From DAOTWC01 sp048499435 (GTDB lineage Bacteria > Chloroflexota > Anaerolineae > Aggregatilineales > Phototrophicaceae): DNA of 64,000 nt. Position 1 is the stretch's first letter. Every line of letters begins with the position of its first letter. The notes beneath the pieces were generated by a model. The model saw only the letters and a program-made list of their open reading frames with translations, ran no database searches and was not told the origin of the DNA. Location: assembly GCA_048499435.1 (NCBI GenBank), contig JASNZW010000001.1:62001-126000 (forward strand). The letters are read 5' to 3'. Shown piece by piece: positions 8,591-17,185 of this stretch. The translations under genes and the position numbers were made by a program.

Positions 8591-9367
8591 ATGGACCTGG
8601 CGGAAGCGGATATCGCTTACTTCAAGCGGGGCGATTATGAGAACCCGCGTTTCTGGGAGCGCTTTGGCGAGCGCCCGGCGTTCAGCGGGGCGGCGGTCCT
8701 CGATGTAGGCTGTGGGCACGGCAGCCTGTGCGTCTATATCGCCCAGGCGGGCGCTGCCCGCGTCGTTGGTGTGGATACCAACGCGCGCCTGATCGCGTTC
8801 GCTAACGAGAACCTGCGCCGCAGCTACCCTGAGCTGGTGGGCACGCTTGATTTTGTGAACACAGCCCTAGAGGATTACCCGCCCGACGCGCAGTTCGATT
8901 ATGTAGTCTCGAAGAACACATTCGAGCACATCGTCAATGTGGAAACGGTGCTTGCGCACATCGCCAAACGCCTGCGGCCTGGCGGCCGGCTGTATGCCGG
9001 CTTTAGCGGCCTGTATTACAGCCCATTCGGGTTTCACGGCGCGCCGGTGCTGGCGCTTGAGATGCCCCCGATCCCCTGGTGGCATCTCGTGTTGGGCAAG
9101 GACGCGCTCGTTCGCCGGGCAAACGAACGGCAGATTCAGATCAGCGATGTGCGCGAGCTTGAGCTGAGCGCGATGACGCCCGCGGACTACCGCCGGGCGT
9201 TCGCTGCATCAGGCCTGGACTGTGTGAAGCTGCTGTACAACCGGCAGCGCGATAAAACGCCGCTGGCGGCGGCGGCGATGAAAGTGTTTTCCGCGCTGCG
9301 AAGCGTCCCTGTCCTTGAACCCTGTTTCACCGTCAGCATGTACTGCATTCTGCAGAAGCCCGCCTGA
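8591..9367 (+). CDS. Class I SAM-dependent methyltransferase
   Basis: A 258-residue methyltransferase. VLDVGCGHGSLCVYIAQ near residue 37 is motif I and VVGVDTN is the acidic motif II that binds the SAM ribose. FDYVVSKNTFEHI and KRLRPGGRLYAGFSG are typical of Methyltransf_11/25 members. Residues after 150 form a substrate-binding cap rather than a second domain. A GAGAGG ribosome site precedes ATG 8591. It opens a rightward set with DUF354 and GT2 genes, so a sugar or glycolipid substrate is likely, but the sequence does not identify it. Confidence 0.85.
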   Translation: MDLAEADIAYFKRGDYENPRFWERFGERPAFSGAAVLDVGCGHGSLCVYIAQAGAARVVGVDTNARLIAFANENLRRSYPELVGTLDFVNTALEDYPPDAQFDYVVSKNTFEHIVNVETVLAHIAKRLRPGGRLYAGFSGLYYSPFGFHGAPVLALEMPPIPWWHLVLGKDALVRRANERQIQISDVRELELSAMTPADYRRAFAASGLDCVKLLYNRQRDKTPLAAAAMKVFSALRSVPVLEPCFTVSMYCILQKPA

Positions 9368-9443
9368 ACGCGCCGCCAACGTAGAAAGCGGGCGGCCGCT
9401 GTGCTATAGTGTTGCGCCGTTGATTTGCGAGGAGTAACCCGGT

Positions 9444-10499
9444 TTGGGCGAGCGGCTGCGCATCGCGCTGGACATTACACACCCGGCGCACTTCCATTTC
9501 TTCAGGAATGCGATTGGCGAATGGCAGGCGGCGGGCCATGACGTGCTGATCCTCGCGCGCGACAAGGACCTGACGCTGGCGCTGCTGGCCGAGGCCGGGC
9601 TGCCACACCGCTGTCTCAGCCGGGCGCGCGGCGGCCTGGTCGGGCTGGCCGTTGAGCTGGTGCAGCACGGCAGCGGGGTGTGGCGCGCGCTGGGGCAGCA
9701 CCGGTCACAGGTTGTCGCGGCGGTTGGCGGCACGTTTATCGTTTACCCGGCGCGGCTGCGCGGCATCCCGGCGCTGGTGTTTTACGATACCGAACACGCC
9801 CGCCTCTCCAACGCCATCACCTACCCGCTGGCCACGCGCATCTTCACGCCGCGCTCATACCGCGACGATCTGGGGCCGAAGCACGAGCGCTACGCCGGCT
9901 TTCAGGAACTGCCTTATCTGCATCCCGCGCGTTTCACGCCGGACCCGGCGAAGCTGGCCGCTGACGGCCTGGCGCCGGGCGACCCGTTTACGTTTGTGCG
10001 GCTGGTCTCGTGGCAAAGCCATCACGACGTGGGCGATTACGGCGTGCGCGATATCTACAACGTGGTGCGCCGCCTGGAACGGTACGGGCGCGTGCTTATC
10101 AGCTCTGAAGCGCCGCTGCCGCCAGACCTGGCAGCTTACGCGTACCAGGGCCGGCGCAGCGATGTGCACCACGTGCTGGCCTATGCGCGTCTGCTGTTCG
10201 GCGAAAGCGCGACAATGGCCAGCGAGAGCGCGCAGCTTGGCGTGCCGGCCATCTTCCTATCAACGTCCAGCCGGGGCTACACCGATGAGCTGGAGCAGCG
10301 CTACCAGATGGTGTTCAATTTCAACGGCGCGCGCGCGCTGGAGGCGGACGCGCTGGCCTGCGCCGAGTCTATTCTGGCCGACGCGGACGCCGCGCAGACC
10401 TTCCGCCAGCGCCACCAGCGGATGATGGCTGAGCAGATTGACGTGACAGCGTTTATCGCGGACCGTGTCGCGCGCTGGGCGCGCGGGGAGGCTTCATGA
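9444..10499 (+). CDS. DUF354 protein, GT-B-like
   Basis: A 351-residue protein that starts LRIALDITHPAHFHFFRNAI and runs through EAGLPHRC, AVGGTFIVYPARLRGIPALVFYDTEHA and LFGESATMASESAQLGVPAIF. These are conserved blocks of the DUF354 family, which shares the GT-B/UDP-GlcNAc 2-epimerase fold and is common in archaea and Chloroflexota. The start is TTG with GAGGAG about 9 nt upstream. The stop overlaps the next ATG by 4 nt (ATGA), so translation is coupled to the GT2 gene. A role in sugar transfer or activation is inferred. Confidence 0.85.
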   Translation: MGERLRIALDITHPAHFHFFRNAIGEWQAAGHDVLILARDKDLTLALLAEAGLPHRCLSRARGGLVGLAVELVQHGSGVWRALGQHRSQVVAAVGGTFIVYPARLRGIPALVFYDTEHARLSNAITYPLATRIFTPRSYRDDLGPKHERYAGFQELPYLHPARFTPDPAKLAADGLAPGDPFTFVRLVSWQSHHDVGDYGVRDIYNVVRRLERYGRVLISSEAPLPPDLAAYAYQGRRSDVHHVLAYARLLFGESATMASESAQLGVPAIFLSTSSRGYTDELEQRYQMVFNFNGARALEADALACAESILADADAAQTFRQRHQRMMAEQIDVTAFIADRVARWARGEAS

Positions 10500-11410
10500 T
10501 GGATTCGACGCTGGCGGCGCAGGCCGCGCCTGCCGCTGAAGGCCAGGAACACGGCCCGCGCGTTTCAATTGTGATGCCGGCGTACAACGAAGAGGCGGTT
10601 ATCGGCCAGGTGCTGGACACGCTGCGCGCCGCCGGTTACTACGAGCTGATCGTAGTGGATGACGGCTCGCGCGACAGCACCGGCCAGGTCGCGGCGGCGC
10701 ACGGCGCGCGCGTGGTGCGCCACCCGTACAACATCGGCAACGGCGCGGCGGTCAAAAGCGGCATCCGCGCCGCCACTGGCGACATCATCGTGCTGATGGA
10801 CGCCGACGGCCAGCACCCGCCGCAGGATATCCCCCGCCTGCTGGCGCATATCGGCGACTATGACATGGTTGTAGGGGCGCGCACGGGCGGCTCGCAGGCC
10901 AGCTTTCAGCGCGGCCTGGCTAACCGTGTGTTCAACGTCTACGCCTCGTACATCGTGGGCCGCGCGATCCCTGATCTCACGTCCGGCTTTCGCGCCGTCA
11001 AAGCGCCCATCCTCAAGCGCTTTGTCTACCTGCTGCCCAACGGCTACTCGTATCCTTCGACCATCACCATCAGCATGTTTCGCTCTGGCTACCGTGTGCG
11101 CTACGAGCCGATCGTGTCGCCGCCGCGCGTCGGCGTGAGCAAGGTGCGCCCGCTGCGCGATGGCCTGCGTTTCCTGCTGACGATCACGCGGCTGGGGACG
11201 ATGTTCGTGCCGCTGAAGATTTTCGTGCCGGTGAGCCTGGCCTTCCTGACAGTGGGCATCGGCTACGGCGCTTACCTGCTCATCTTTCTGGCGCGGTTCA
11301 GCAATATGGCGGCGCTGTTCATCACCGTCGGCATTGTGATCTTCCTTGTCGGCCTGGTGGCCGAGCAGATCGCGCTGCTGCGCATGGCCTACACGTCTGC
11401 GCCGGACTGA
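10496..11410 (+). CDS. GT2 glycosyltransferase, polyprenyl-phosphate sugar transferase type
   Basis: A 304-residue family 2 transferase of the DPM1/Dpm-like group. VSIVMPAYNEEAVIGQVLDTL opens the GT-A domain, IVVDDGSRDSTGQVA gives the first Asp pair, and DIIVLMDADGQHPPQDIPRLL is the DxD metal/nucleotide motif. Two hydrophobic segments close the protein (IFVPVSLAFLTVGIGYGAYLLIF and LFITVGIVIFLVGLVAEQI), so it is anchored in the membrane. It probably makes a lipid-linked sugar for a GT-C enzyme such as the large membrane protein at 22.5 kb. GGGGAGG precedes the start. Confidence 0.9.
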   Translation: MMDSTLAAQAAPAAEGQEHGPRVSIVMPAYNEEAVIGQVLDTLRAAGYYELIVVDDGSRDSTGQVAAAHGARVVRHPYNIGNGAAVKSGIRAATGDIIVLMDADGQHPPQDIPRLLAHIGDYDMVVGARTGGSQASFQRGLANRVFNVYASYIVGRAIPDLTSGFRAVKAPILKRFVYLLPNGYSYPSTITISMFRSGYRVRYEPIVSPPRVGVSKVRPLRDGLRFLLTITRLGTMFVPLKIFVPVSLAFLTVGIGYGAYLLIFLARFSNMAALFITVGIVIFLVGLVAEQIALLRMAYTSAPD

Positions 11411-11448
11411 CGCCTGCTCAGGCGGCTGCGCGCCGCGTTACAGCCGGT

Positions 11449-13386
11449 TTACTCGACAGCGGCTTCTGTTCTGAGGTCGAGCAGCACCGCGTCGCCCTGA
11501 ACTGTCTGCCCTGGCTGGTAATGCACCGCCGCCACCACGCCGGGGTGGGGGGCTTGAATCCGGTGTTCCATCTTCATCGCTTCCAGGATAAGCAGCGTGT
11601 CGCCCGCGTTCACCGCCTGCCCCGGCGCGACCAGCACCGCCACCACCTGGCCCGGCATGGGCGCGCGCAGCGAACCCGCCTGGCGCGCCCGCGCGCCCGG
11701 CTGGGGCAGCGGCGAGCGCCAGGCCAGGCGGTGCGTTTCCTCGCCGGTGTGAACCCACCACACGCCGCCGTCGTCAGCGGCGGCGCTGACGCGGCAGCGG
11801 TGGTTGTTGACCGACAGCGTGATATCGCCGCCCTGGCGCGCCCACACGCGGACTGCGCAGACCACCTCGCCGACCTGCGCCTGATAGGTGTCGGCGCCGG
11901 TGGGCGTGAGCAGGACCGTGTACTCTGTGTCGTCAGCGGCGAACTGCTGGCGCAGCGGGCAGTTGGGGTTATTGCGCCAGTGTCCCTGGCCGCTTTGCAC
12001 GGCCAGCGCCGCCGCAATAAGGGCGGCGGGCGGCGGCGGCGCGTCCGCGGCCAGCAGGTCCGGGGCGTCGTCAATGAAAGTGGTGCTGATATCCCCGGCG
12101 ATGTGGCTGGGGTGGTTGAGGACGCGCCGCAGAAAGCTGATGTTGCTGCGCAGGCCCAGCAGTTGTAATTCCGCCAGCGCGCGGTCCAGGCGGCGGATCG
12201 CGCCCTCGCGGTGGTCGCCATAGGCGATGACTTTGGCCAGCAGCGGGTCGTAGTGAATGGTAACAGTGTCGCCGGCGCGCACGCCGGCGTCAACGCGCAC
12301 GCCGGGCGGGGGAGTCCAGCGCAGGACAGCGCCGGTCACGGGCAGAAAGCCGCTGGCCGGGTCCTCAGCGCAGATGCGGGCTTCGATGGCGTGGCCGCGC
12401 GCGGTTACGTCCAGCAGCGGCAGCGGGTGGCCCTCCGCCACCAGAATCTGCCAGCGCACCAGGTCAAGGCCGGTGACCAGCTCGGTGACAGGGTGTTCGA
12501 CCTGGAGGCGGGTGTTCATCTCCATGAAGTAGAAGCTGCCGCCGCCGTCCAGCAGAAACTCGACCGTCCCCGCGCTGTAATAACCCAGTTGGCGGCTAAC
12601 GCTGACGGCGGCGGCACACATACGCGCGCGCAGGTCCGGCGTGAGGGCGGTGGACGGCGTTTCCTCGATGAGCTTCTGGTAGCGGCGCTGGATCGTGCAT
12701 TCGCGCTCGCCCAGCGCGATAACGCTGCCGTGCTGGTCGCCGAAAATCTGCACCTCGATGTGGCGCGCGTGAAGCAGCACGCGCTCCAGAATCAGCGTGC
12801 TGTCGCCGAAGGCCTGGAGCGCCTCGCGCCGCGCGGCGGCCAGCGCGGCGGGCAGGGCGGCGGGCGTGTCCACGCGGCGCATGCCCTTGCCCCCGCCGCC
12901 AGCGGACGCCTTGACCATCACCGGGTAGCCGATTTCATCGGCGGCGGCGCTTAATGCCTCGTCGCTCTGGTCAGCGCCGCTGTAGCCGGGCACGACCGGA
13001 ATGTCTTTCAGCATGAGCTTGGCGGCGCGCTTCCTGCCCATCGCCTCGATTGCGCTGGCCGGCGGCCCGATAAACACCAGCCCGGCGTCGGCGCAGGCGC
13101 GGGCAAAGGCGGCGTCCTCGGCCAGGAAGCCGTAGCCGGGGTGAACGGCGTCCGCGCCCGCCTGGCGCGCCGCTTCAACCAGCCGGGCGGCGTCCAGATA
13201 GCTTTGCGCCGGTTGGCTGGGGCCGATGTGGACGGCCTCGTCGGCCTGCTCGACGTGCAGGGCACGCGCGTCGGCGTCGGCGTAGACGGCGGCGGTGGCG
13301 ATGCCCATCTCGCGGCAGGTGCGAATGATGCGGCAGGCGATCTCGCCCCGGTTGGCGATCAGGATTTTGCGGATGATGATGGTCAT
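11449..13386 (-). CDS. atuF: Acyl-CoA carboxylase alpha subunit, geranyl-/3-methylcrotonyl-CoA type (biotin carboxylase + BCCP)
   Basis: 645 residues: biotin carboxylase domain from KILIANRGEIACRIIR (residue 6), ATP-grasp loop KASAGGGGKGMR, catalytic stretch EMNTRLQVEHPVTE, then a linker and a C-terminal biotinyl domain with EAMKMEH, whose Lys carries biotin. It forms carboxybiotin for the beta subunit encoded at 17186-18796. ATG 13386 overlaps the stop of the hydratase gene by 4 nt; the longer upstream frame is antisense-like and rejected. Composition of the operon (AtuA, dehydrogenase, hydratase) favours geranyl-CoA carboxylase, but methylcrotonyl-CoA carboxylase cannot be excluded by reading alone. 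Confidence 0.88.
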   Translation of the reverse strand: MTIIIRKILIANRGEIACRIIRTCREMGIATAAVYADADARALHVEQADEAVHIGPSQPAQSYLDAARLVEAARQAGADAVHPGYGFLAEDAAFARACADAGLVFIGPPASAIEAMGRKRAAKLMLKDIPVVPGYSGADQSDEALSAAADEIGYPVMVKASAGGGGKGMRRVDTPAALPAALAAARREALQAFGDSTLILERVLLHARHIEVQIFGDQHGSVIALGERECTIQRRYQKLIEETPSTALTPDLRARMCAAAVSVSRQLGYYSAGTVEFLLDGGGSFYFMEMNTRLQVEHPVTELVTGLDLVRWQILVAEGHPLPLLDVTARGHAIEARICAEDPASGFLPVTGAVLRWTPPPGVRVDAGVRAGDTVTIHYDPLLAKVIAYGDHREGAIRRLDRALAELQLLGLRSNISFLRRVLNHPSHIAGDISTTFIDDAPDLLAADAPPPPAALIAAALAVQSGQGHWRNNPNCPLRQQFAADDTEYTVLLTPTGADTYQAQVGEVVCAVRVWARQGGDITLSVNNHRCRVSAAADDGGVWWVHTGEETHRLAWRSPLPQPGARARQAGSLRAPMPGQVVAVLVAPGQAVNAGDTLLILEAMKMEHRIQAPHPGVVAAVHYQPGQTVQGDAVLLDLRTEAAVE

Positions 13387-14168
13387 TGCGCCCACCCTGG
13401 CGGGCGCCTGGAGGCGAACGCCAGCATCCCTTCCTGGCCTTCCGCGCTGCGCCGCAGCGCGCGCAGCAGGTCGGCGCGGTATGTCAGCGTGTCCGCTGGC
13501 GGCTTGTTCGTCACTTCGAGCAGCAGGCGCTTGCAGGCGGCCAGCGCGACCGGCGCGCACTGGCGCAGATCGTCAAGCACGCGCTTAAGGGCCACGTCCA
13601 GCACTTCGGGCGGGCAGACGTCGTGGACGATGCCGTATTCGTGCGCGCTCACGCCGTCGAAGCGCCGCCCGCTGAGCATGAGTTCGCGCGCGCGCGTTGG
13701 CCCGGTGCGGGCGACGACATAAGGCGCGATCAGCGCCGGGACCAGGCCCAGGCGCACCTCTGGCAGGCCCATTTTCGCCGTTGCCGCCGCCACCGCGATA
13801 TCTGAGACGCACACCAGGCCGAAGCCGCCGCCCAGCGCTGCCCCTTCAACACGCGCCACGACCACCTGCGGCGCGCGCTGCACCGCCTGCAGCAGCGCGT
13901 CGAACTGCTGGGCGTCGTGCAGCGGGTCGTGCGCCGGGTCCTGGGCGGCGGCGGCCAGTTCCTGCAGGTCGCCGCCGGCGCAGAACGTGCCGTCCGCGCC
14001 CGCCAGGACGACGGCGCGCGCGTCGCTGCGGCTGGCCAGCGCCTCAAACGCGGCGGTCAGCTCGCGTATCATTTGCGCGTTCATGGCGTTTTTCACGCGC
14101 GGGCGGTTGAGCGTCAGATGCGCGAACGGGCCATCGAACGTCAGCGTGATTGTCTCGTAACCGGTCAT
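13383..14168 (-). CDS. atuE: Enoyl-CoA hydratase family, likely isohexenylglutaconyl-/methylglutaconyl-CoA hydratase
   Basis: 261 residues of the crotonase fold. LTLNRPRVKNAMNAQMIREL starts the fold, GTFCAGGDLQELA forms the first oxyanion-hole half, and VEGAALGGGFGLVCVSDIAVA the second. AKMGLPEVRLGLVPA holds the usual acidic catalytic position (PEVRLG). It should hydrate the carboxylated enoyl-CoA made by the carboxylase. ATG 14168 overlaps the preceding stop (ATGA) and has GGAG upstream; an in-frame GTG at 14177 is less likely. It lies in the middle of the operon. Confidence 0.85.
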   Translation of the reverse strand: MTGYETITLTFDGPFAHLTLNRPRVKNAMNAQMIRELTAAFEALASRSDARAVVLAGADGTFCAGGDLQELAAAAQDPAHDPLHDAQQFDALLQAVQRAPQVVVARVEGAALGGGFGLVCVSDIAVAAATAKMGLPEVRLGLVPALIAPYVVARTGPTRARELMLSGRRFDGVSAHEYGIVHDVCPPEVLDVALKRVLDDLRQCAPVALAACKRLLLEVTNKPPADTLTYRADLLRALRRSAEGQEGMLAFASRRPPGWAQ

Positions 14169-14476
14169 TCGTCCCACTCCATATACAGCAGCGCGCCGGC
14201 CAGCGACTTGCCCAGGCCGTCTATCCGCAGTGAGCGCGTCGCGCCGCCGTCGAGCGCGCGGTGACAGACGAAGTTCAGCGCCTCGATGTTGTCCAGGTCG
14301 TAGCGCACGATGTCGCCGCTGACCAGGCCGCCCAGGTGCGCCTTAACGCGCTCCGCGGTCAGCTTCGCTTTGATTTCGGCGTAGGCGGCGGGCGTGCGGG
14401 CGATCACGCTAATGTTGGCGATGTCGCCTTTGTCGCCGGCGCGCCCGTAGGCCAGGTCATAGAGCCGCCGCGTCAT
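14165..14476 (-). CDS. AtuA C-terminal-domain protein (stand-alone)
   Basis: 103 residues beginning MTRRLYDLAYGRAGDKGDIA, with the RAGDKGD motif and the segment VKAHLGGLVSGDIVRYDLDNIEALNFV that correspond to the C-terminal portion of longer AtuA-like proteins. Here it is encoded as a separate small gene directly after the AtuA gene, with 4-nt overlaps on both sides. It probably forms a complex with the larger AtuA subunit. Its biochemical role is not known. Confidence 0.8.
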   Translation of the reverse strand: MTRRLYDLAYGRAGDKGDIANISVIARTPAAYAEIKAKLTAERVKAHLGGLVSGDIVRYDLDNIEALNFVCHRALDGGATRSLRIDGLGKSLAGALLYMEWDE

Positions 14477-15840
14477 GCTGTCACCTCCAGGTATGCGGTC
14501 TCCGGCGTCACGCGGCTGCGGCTGACCAGCGCCGGCCACAGCCCGACGACGTGGCGCGGCTCAGCGCCGACGGTTGTGCCGCTGACGCTCATCCCCGCCG
14601 GCCCGCTGAGGCCGTTCGCCATCACGCGGCGCACGGCGGTCTTAAGCGTGTCCTGGTCGGCGGCGGTGAACAGCACGCGGACGATAACCTCCAGTGGGTC
14701 GGCGGGCAGGGGCGCGAGCGGCCCGTACAGGCTGTTCATCCCCAGGTAGCTGTACGCCACGCGGGTGAGGGGCAGGCCGGCCCAGGTTTCGGCCAGCATG
14801 CCCTGCAACTGCTCGACTTTGCGCCACGCCTGCGGCCAGCCGATGGTGAAGATCAGCTCGCGCATGAAACCTTCCAGCCGCCCCATGCTCACCTTGAGCG
14901 CCTCCGGACGCGGCCTGCCGCTGACGCCGGTGACGCGCACGCGGTCAGGCCCGTCAGCGGCGAGGCGCAGCGTGGTGAAGTCGGCCGTTACGTCTGGCGT
15001 GAGGTAGCGCGCCGGGTCGTGTACCTCATAGAGCAGTTGTTCCTTGACTGTTTCCAGGCTGACGCAGCCGGGCGTGCCGGGCGTTTTGGTGAGGACGAAG
15101 CTGCCGTCCGCCGCGACCTGGGCGATCGGGTAGCCCAGATGCGGCAGGTCGCGCGGATCGGTCTGGCTGATCAGCGCCAGGCTGTTGCCGCCAACCACCT
15201 GGCCGGTGCATTCGAGCAGATGCCCGGCGACGATGCCCGCCGCCAGCCGGTCCCAGTCATCCCAGGCCCAGCCGTAATGGGCGATCAGCGGCGCGAGGTA
15301 CAGCGCCGGGTCGGCCACGCGACCGGTGATGACAATATCAGCGCCGGCGCGCAGCGCCTCGACGATGGGCGCGGCCCCCAGATAGACGTTGGCCGTGACG
15401 AAGTTCTGGTTAGCGGCGGCGGCCAGCGGCTCGCCGGTTTCGAGGTGGGCCAGCGGCTCGCCCGCCGCCAGCAGCTCCGGCAGGCGCGGCAGCAGATCGT
15501 CGCCGGTCACCGCCGCGATCTTCAGCCCGGCCAGGCCCTGCCTGGATGCTGTGTCGCGCACCAGCGCGGCGGCGGCCTGCGGGTTCAGCCCGCCGCCGTT
15601 GGTGATAAGCGGGACCCGGCGGCGGAACGCTTCCGGCAGGATGTGCTGGGCGATAACGCGGAGGTCAAAGGTGTAGCCGCGCGCCGGGTCCGCCAGCTTG
15701 TCCTTCTGGAGAATCGCCAGCGTGAGTTCCGACAGCGCCTCGAAGCACACCGCGTCCACATGCCCGCCGGTGATCATCGGCAGGGCGCGGGTCACGTCGT
15801 CGCCGTAGAAACCCTGCCCGGAGCCAATGCGATAGGTCAT
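14473..15840 (-). CDS. atuA: AtuA-like acyclic terpene utilisation protein (DUF1446)
   Basis: A 455-residue DUF1446 protein. It opens MTYRIGSGQGFYGDDVTRAL and contains GHVDAVCFEALSELTLAIL, PLITNGGGLNPQAAAALV, ADIVITGRVADPALYLAPLI and GHLLECTGQVVGGN, all diagnostic of the family. AtuA is needed for growth on citronellol/geraniol in Pseudomonas, though its reaction is not firmly defined. The usual C-terminal domain is split off into the next gene. It starts 2 bp after the dehydrogenase stop. Confidence 0.85.
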   Translation of the reverse strand: MTYRIGSGQGFYGDDVTRALPMITGGHVDAVCFEALSELTLAILQKDKLADPARGYTFDLRVIAQHILPEAFRRRVPLITNGGGLNPQAAAALVRDTASRQGLAGLKIAAVTGDDLLPRLPELLAAGEPLAHLETGEPLAAAANQNFVTANVYLGAAPIVEALRAGADIVITGRVADPALYLAPLIAHYGWAWDDWDRLAAGIVAGHLLECTGQVVGGNSLALISQTDPRDLPHLGYPIAQVAADGSFVLTKTPGTPGCVSLETVKEQLLYEVHDPARYLTPDVTADFTTLRLAADGPDRVRVTGVSGRPRPEALKVSMGRLEGFMRELIFTIGWPQAWRKVEQLQGMLAETWAGLPLTRVAYSYLGMNSLYGPLAPLPADPLEVIVRVLFTAADQDTLKTAVRRVMANGLSGPAGMSVSGTTVGAEPRHVVGLWPALVSRSRVTPETAYLEVTA

Positions 15841-15842
15841 GG

Positions 15843-17048
15843 TCAGCCTTTCTGACGGGCCGGCAGCATGTCTTCGAGCTTGGCGATGATGCCGAGCATC
15901 ACCTCGTCCGCGCCGCCGCCGATGCTGAGCAGGCGCGCGTCGCGGTAATAGCGCGAGATTTTCGCTTCCTGCATGTAGCCCATGCCGCCGTGAAACTGAA
16001 GGCAGATATCGCCCACTTCGCGCGCCAGCCGCCCGGCTTTGAGCTTGCACATGCTGGCGATGCGCGTCACTTCGGCGGAGCTTTCGTCCACCTCCATCAG
16101 ACTGGCGCAGTAGTAGTTCAACTGCCGCAGCGCTTCGATCTCAGTGAGCAGCTCGCACAGCTTGAAATGCACCCATTGATTGTGGATGAGGGGCTGGCCA
16201 AACGTCGCGCGCTCGCGGCAGTACTGGATTGTTTCGCGGACGGCTTTTTCCATGCCGGCGGTCGCGCTCAGCGCGCCGACCAGCCGTTCGCGCTGGAACT
16301 GCTCCATCTGCATGTAGAAGCCCATGCCTTCGACGCCGATGCGGTTGGCCTGTGGCACGCGCAGGTTTTCGAACGTGAGCACGGCGGTGTCGCTGGACAG
16401 GTTGCCGAGTTTCTCCAGCTTTTTGCTGACGACGAAGCCGGGCGTGTCGGTTGGCACGATGATGAGCGACATGCCCTTATAGCCCGCCCCTGGCGTGGTG
16501 CGCGCCAGCAGGCACACCCAGTCGGCCTGCGTGCCGTTGGTGATGTACATCTTGCTGCCGTTGATGACGTAATCGCTGCCGTCCGGCTCGGCGCGTGTGG
16601 TGATAGCGGCCACGTCGGAGCCGGCGTCTGGCTCGGTGACGGCGATCGCGCCCACCATCTCGCCCTTAAGCGCCGGGACCAGGTACTGCTGCTTCAGCTC
16701 GGCGGAGCCGTACTTAGCCAGCGCGGGCGTGCACATATCGCTGTGGACGGTGATGCCCATCGGCACGCCGGCGCAGTCAGCGCGGCCCAGCTCCTCCGCC
16801 AGCACCACCGTGAACCAGATATCGGCGGCCTGCCCGCCGACGTCCTCCGGGTAATTAAGGCCCAGAAAGCCCAGGTCGCCCATCTTTTTCAGCACGGCGT
16901 GCGCCGGCCACGCGCCCGCCGCTTCCCACTCGTCAACGTGCGGGTTGATTTCGTTTTCAACGAAGGCGCGCACCGCCTTGCGGAACATAAGGTGTTCTTC
17001 GGTAAAGGGGCTGTAATGCCGCTGTGTGGGGGCCGCTGTCGTAACCAT
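15843..17048 (-). CDS. atuD: Acyl-CoA dehydrogenase, AtuD/citronellyl-CoA-type
   Basis: 401 residues with all acyl-CoA dehydrogenase domains: N-terminal helical part (FTEEHLMFRKAVRAFV), the FAD-binding AIAVTEPDAGSDVAAI and YITNGTQADWV segments, and the C-terminal bundle with QFHGGMGYMQEAKISRYYRDARLLSIGGGADEV. The Glu in the last block occupies the usual catalytic-base position. It introduces the double bond before carboxylation. GAGGAGAG lies upstream of ATG 17048. Gene order beside carboxylase and AtuA supports citronellyl-CoA as substrate; isovaleryl-type chemistry is the alternative. Confidence 0.85.
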   Translation of the reverse strand: MVTTAAPTQRHYSPFTEEHLMFRKAVRAFVENEINPHVDEWEAAGAWPAHAVLKKMGDLGFLGLNYPEDVGGQAADIWFTVVLAEELGRADCAGVPMGITVHSDMCTPALAKYGSAELKQQYLVPALKGEMVGAIAVTEPDAGSDVAAITTRAEPDGSDYVINGSKMYITNGTQADWVCLLARTTPGAGYKGMSLIIVPTDTPGFVVSKKLEKLGNLSSDTAVLTFENLRVPQANRIGVEGMGFYMQMEQFQRERLVGALSATAGMEKAVRETIQYCRERATFGQPLIHNQWVHFKLCELLTEIEALRQLNYYCASLMEVDESSAEVTRIASMCKLKAGRLAREVGDICLQFHGGMGYMQEAKISRYYRDARLLSIGGGADEVMLGIIAKLEDMLPARQKG

Positions 17049-17185
17049 AAAGCTGTTCTCTCCTCATAACAACAGAGCTTATACAGGCCGCTGCGCTGTT
17101 AGCCTGTACATCAGCGGCAGCAGCGGCAGGCCGTCGGGCAGCGCCATGCGCCGGCCGGGCTGCTCGACCATAAGCAGCATGGCTC

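Noticed and set aside
13387..13560. 58-residue N-terminal extension of the carboxylase alpha subunit
   Set aside because: It is antisense-frame sequence of the hydratase gene; the ATG at 13386 with a 4-nt overlap and the family start MTIIIRKILIANRGE fit better.
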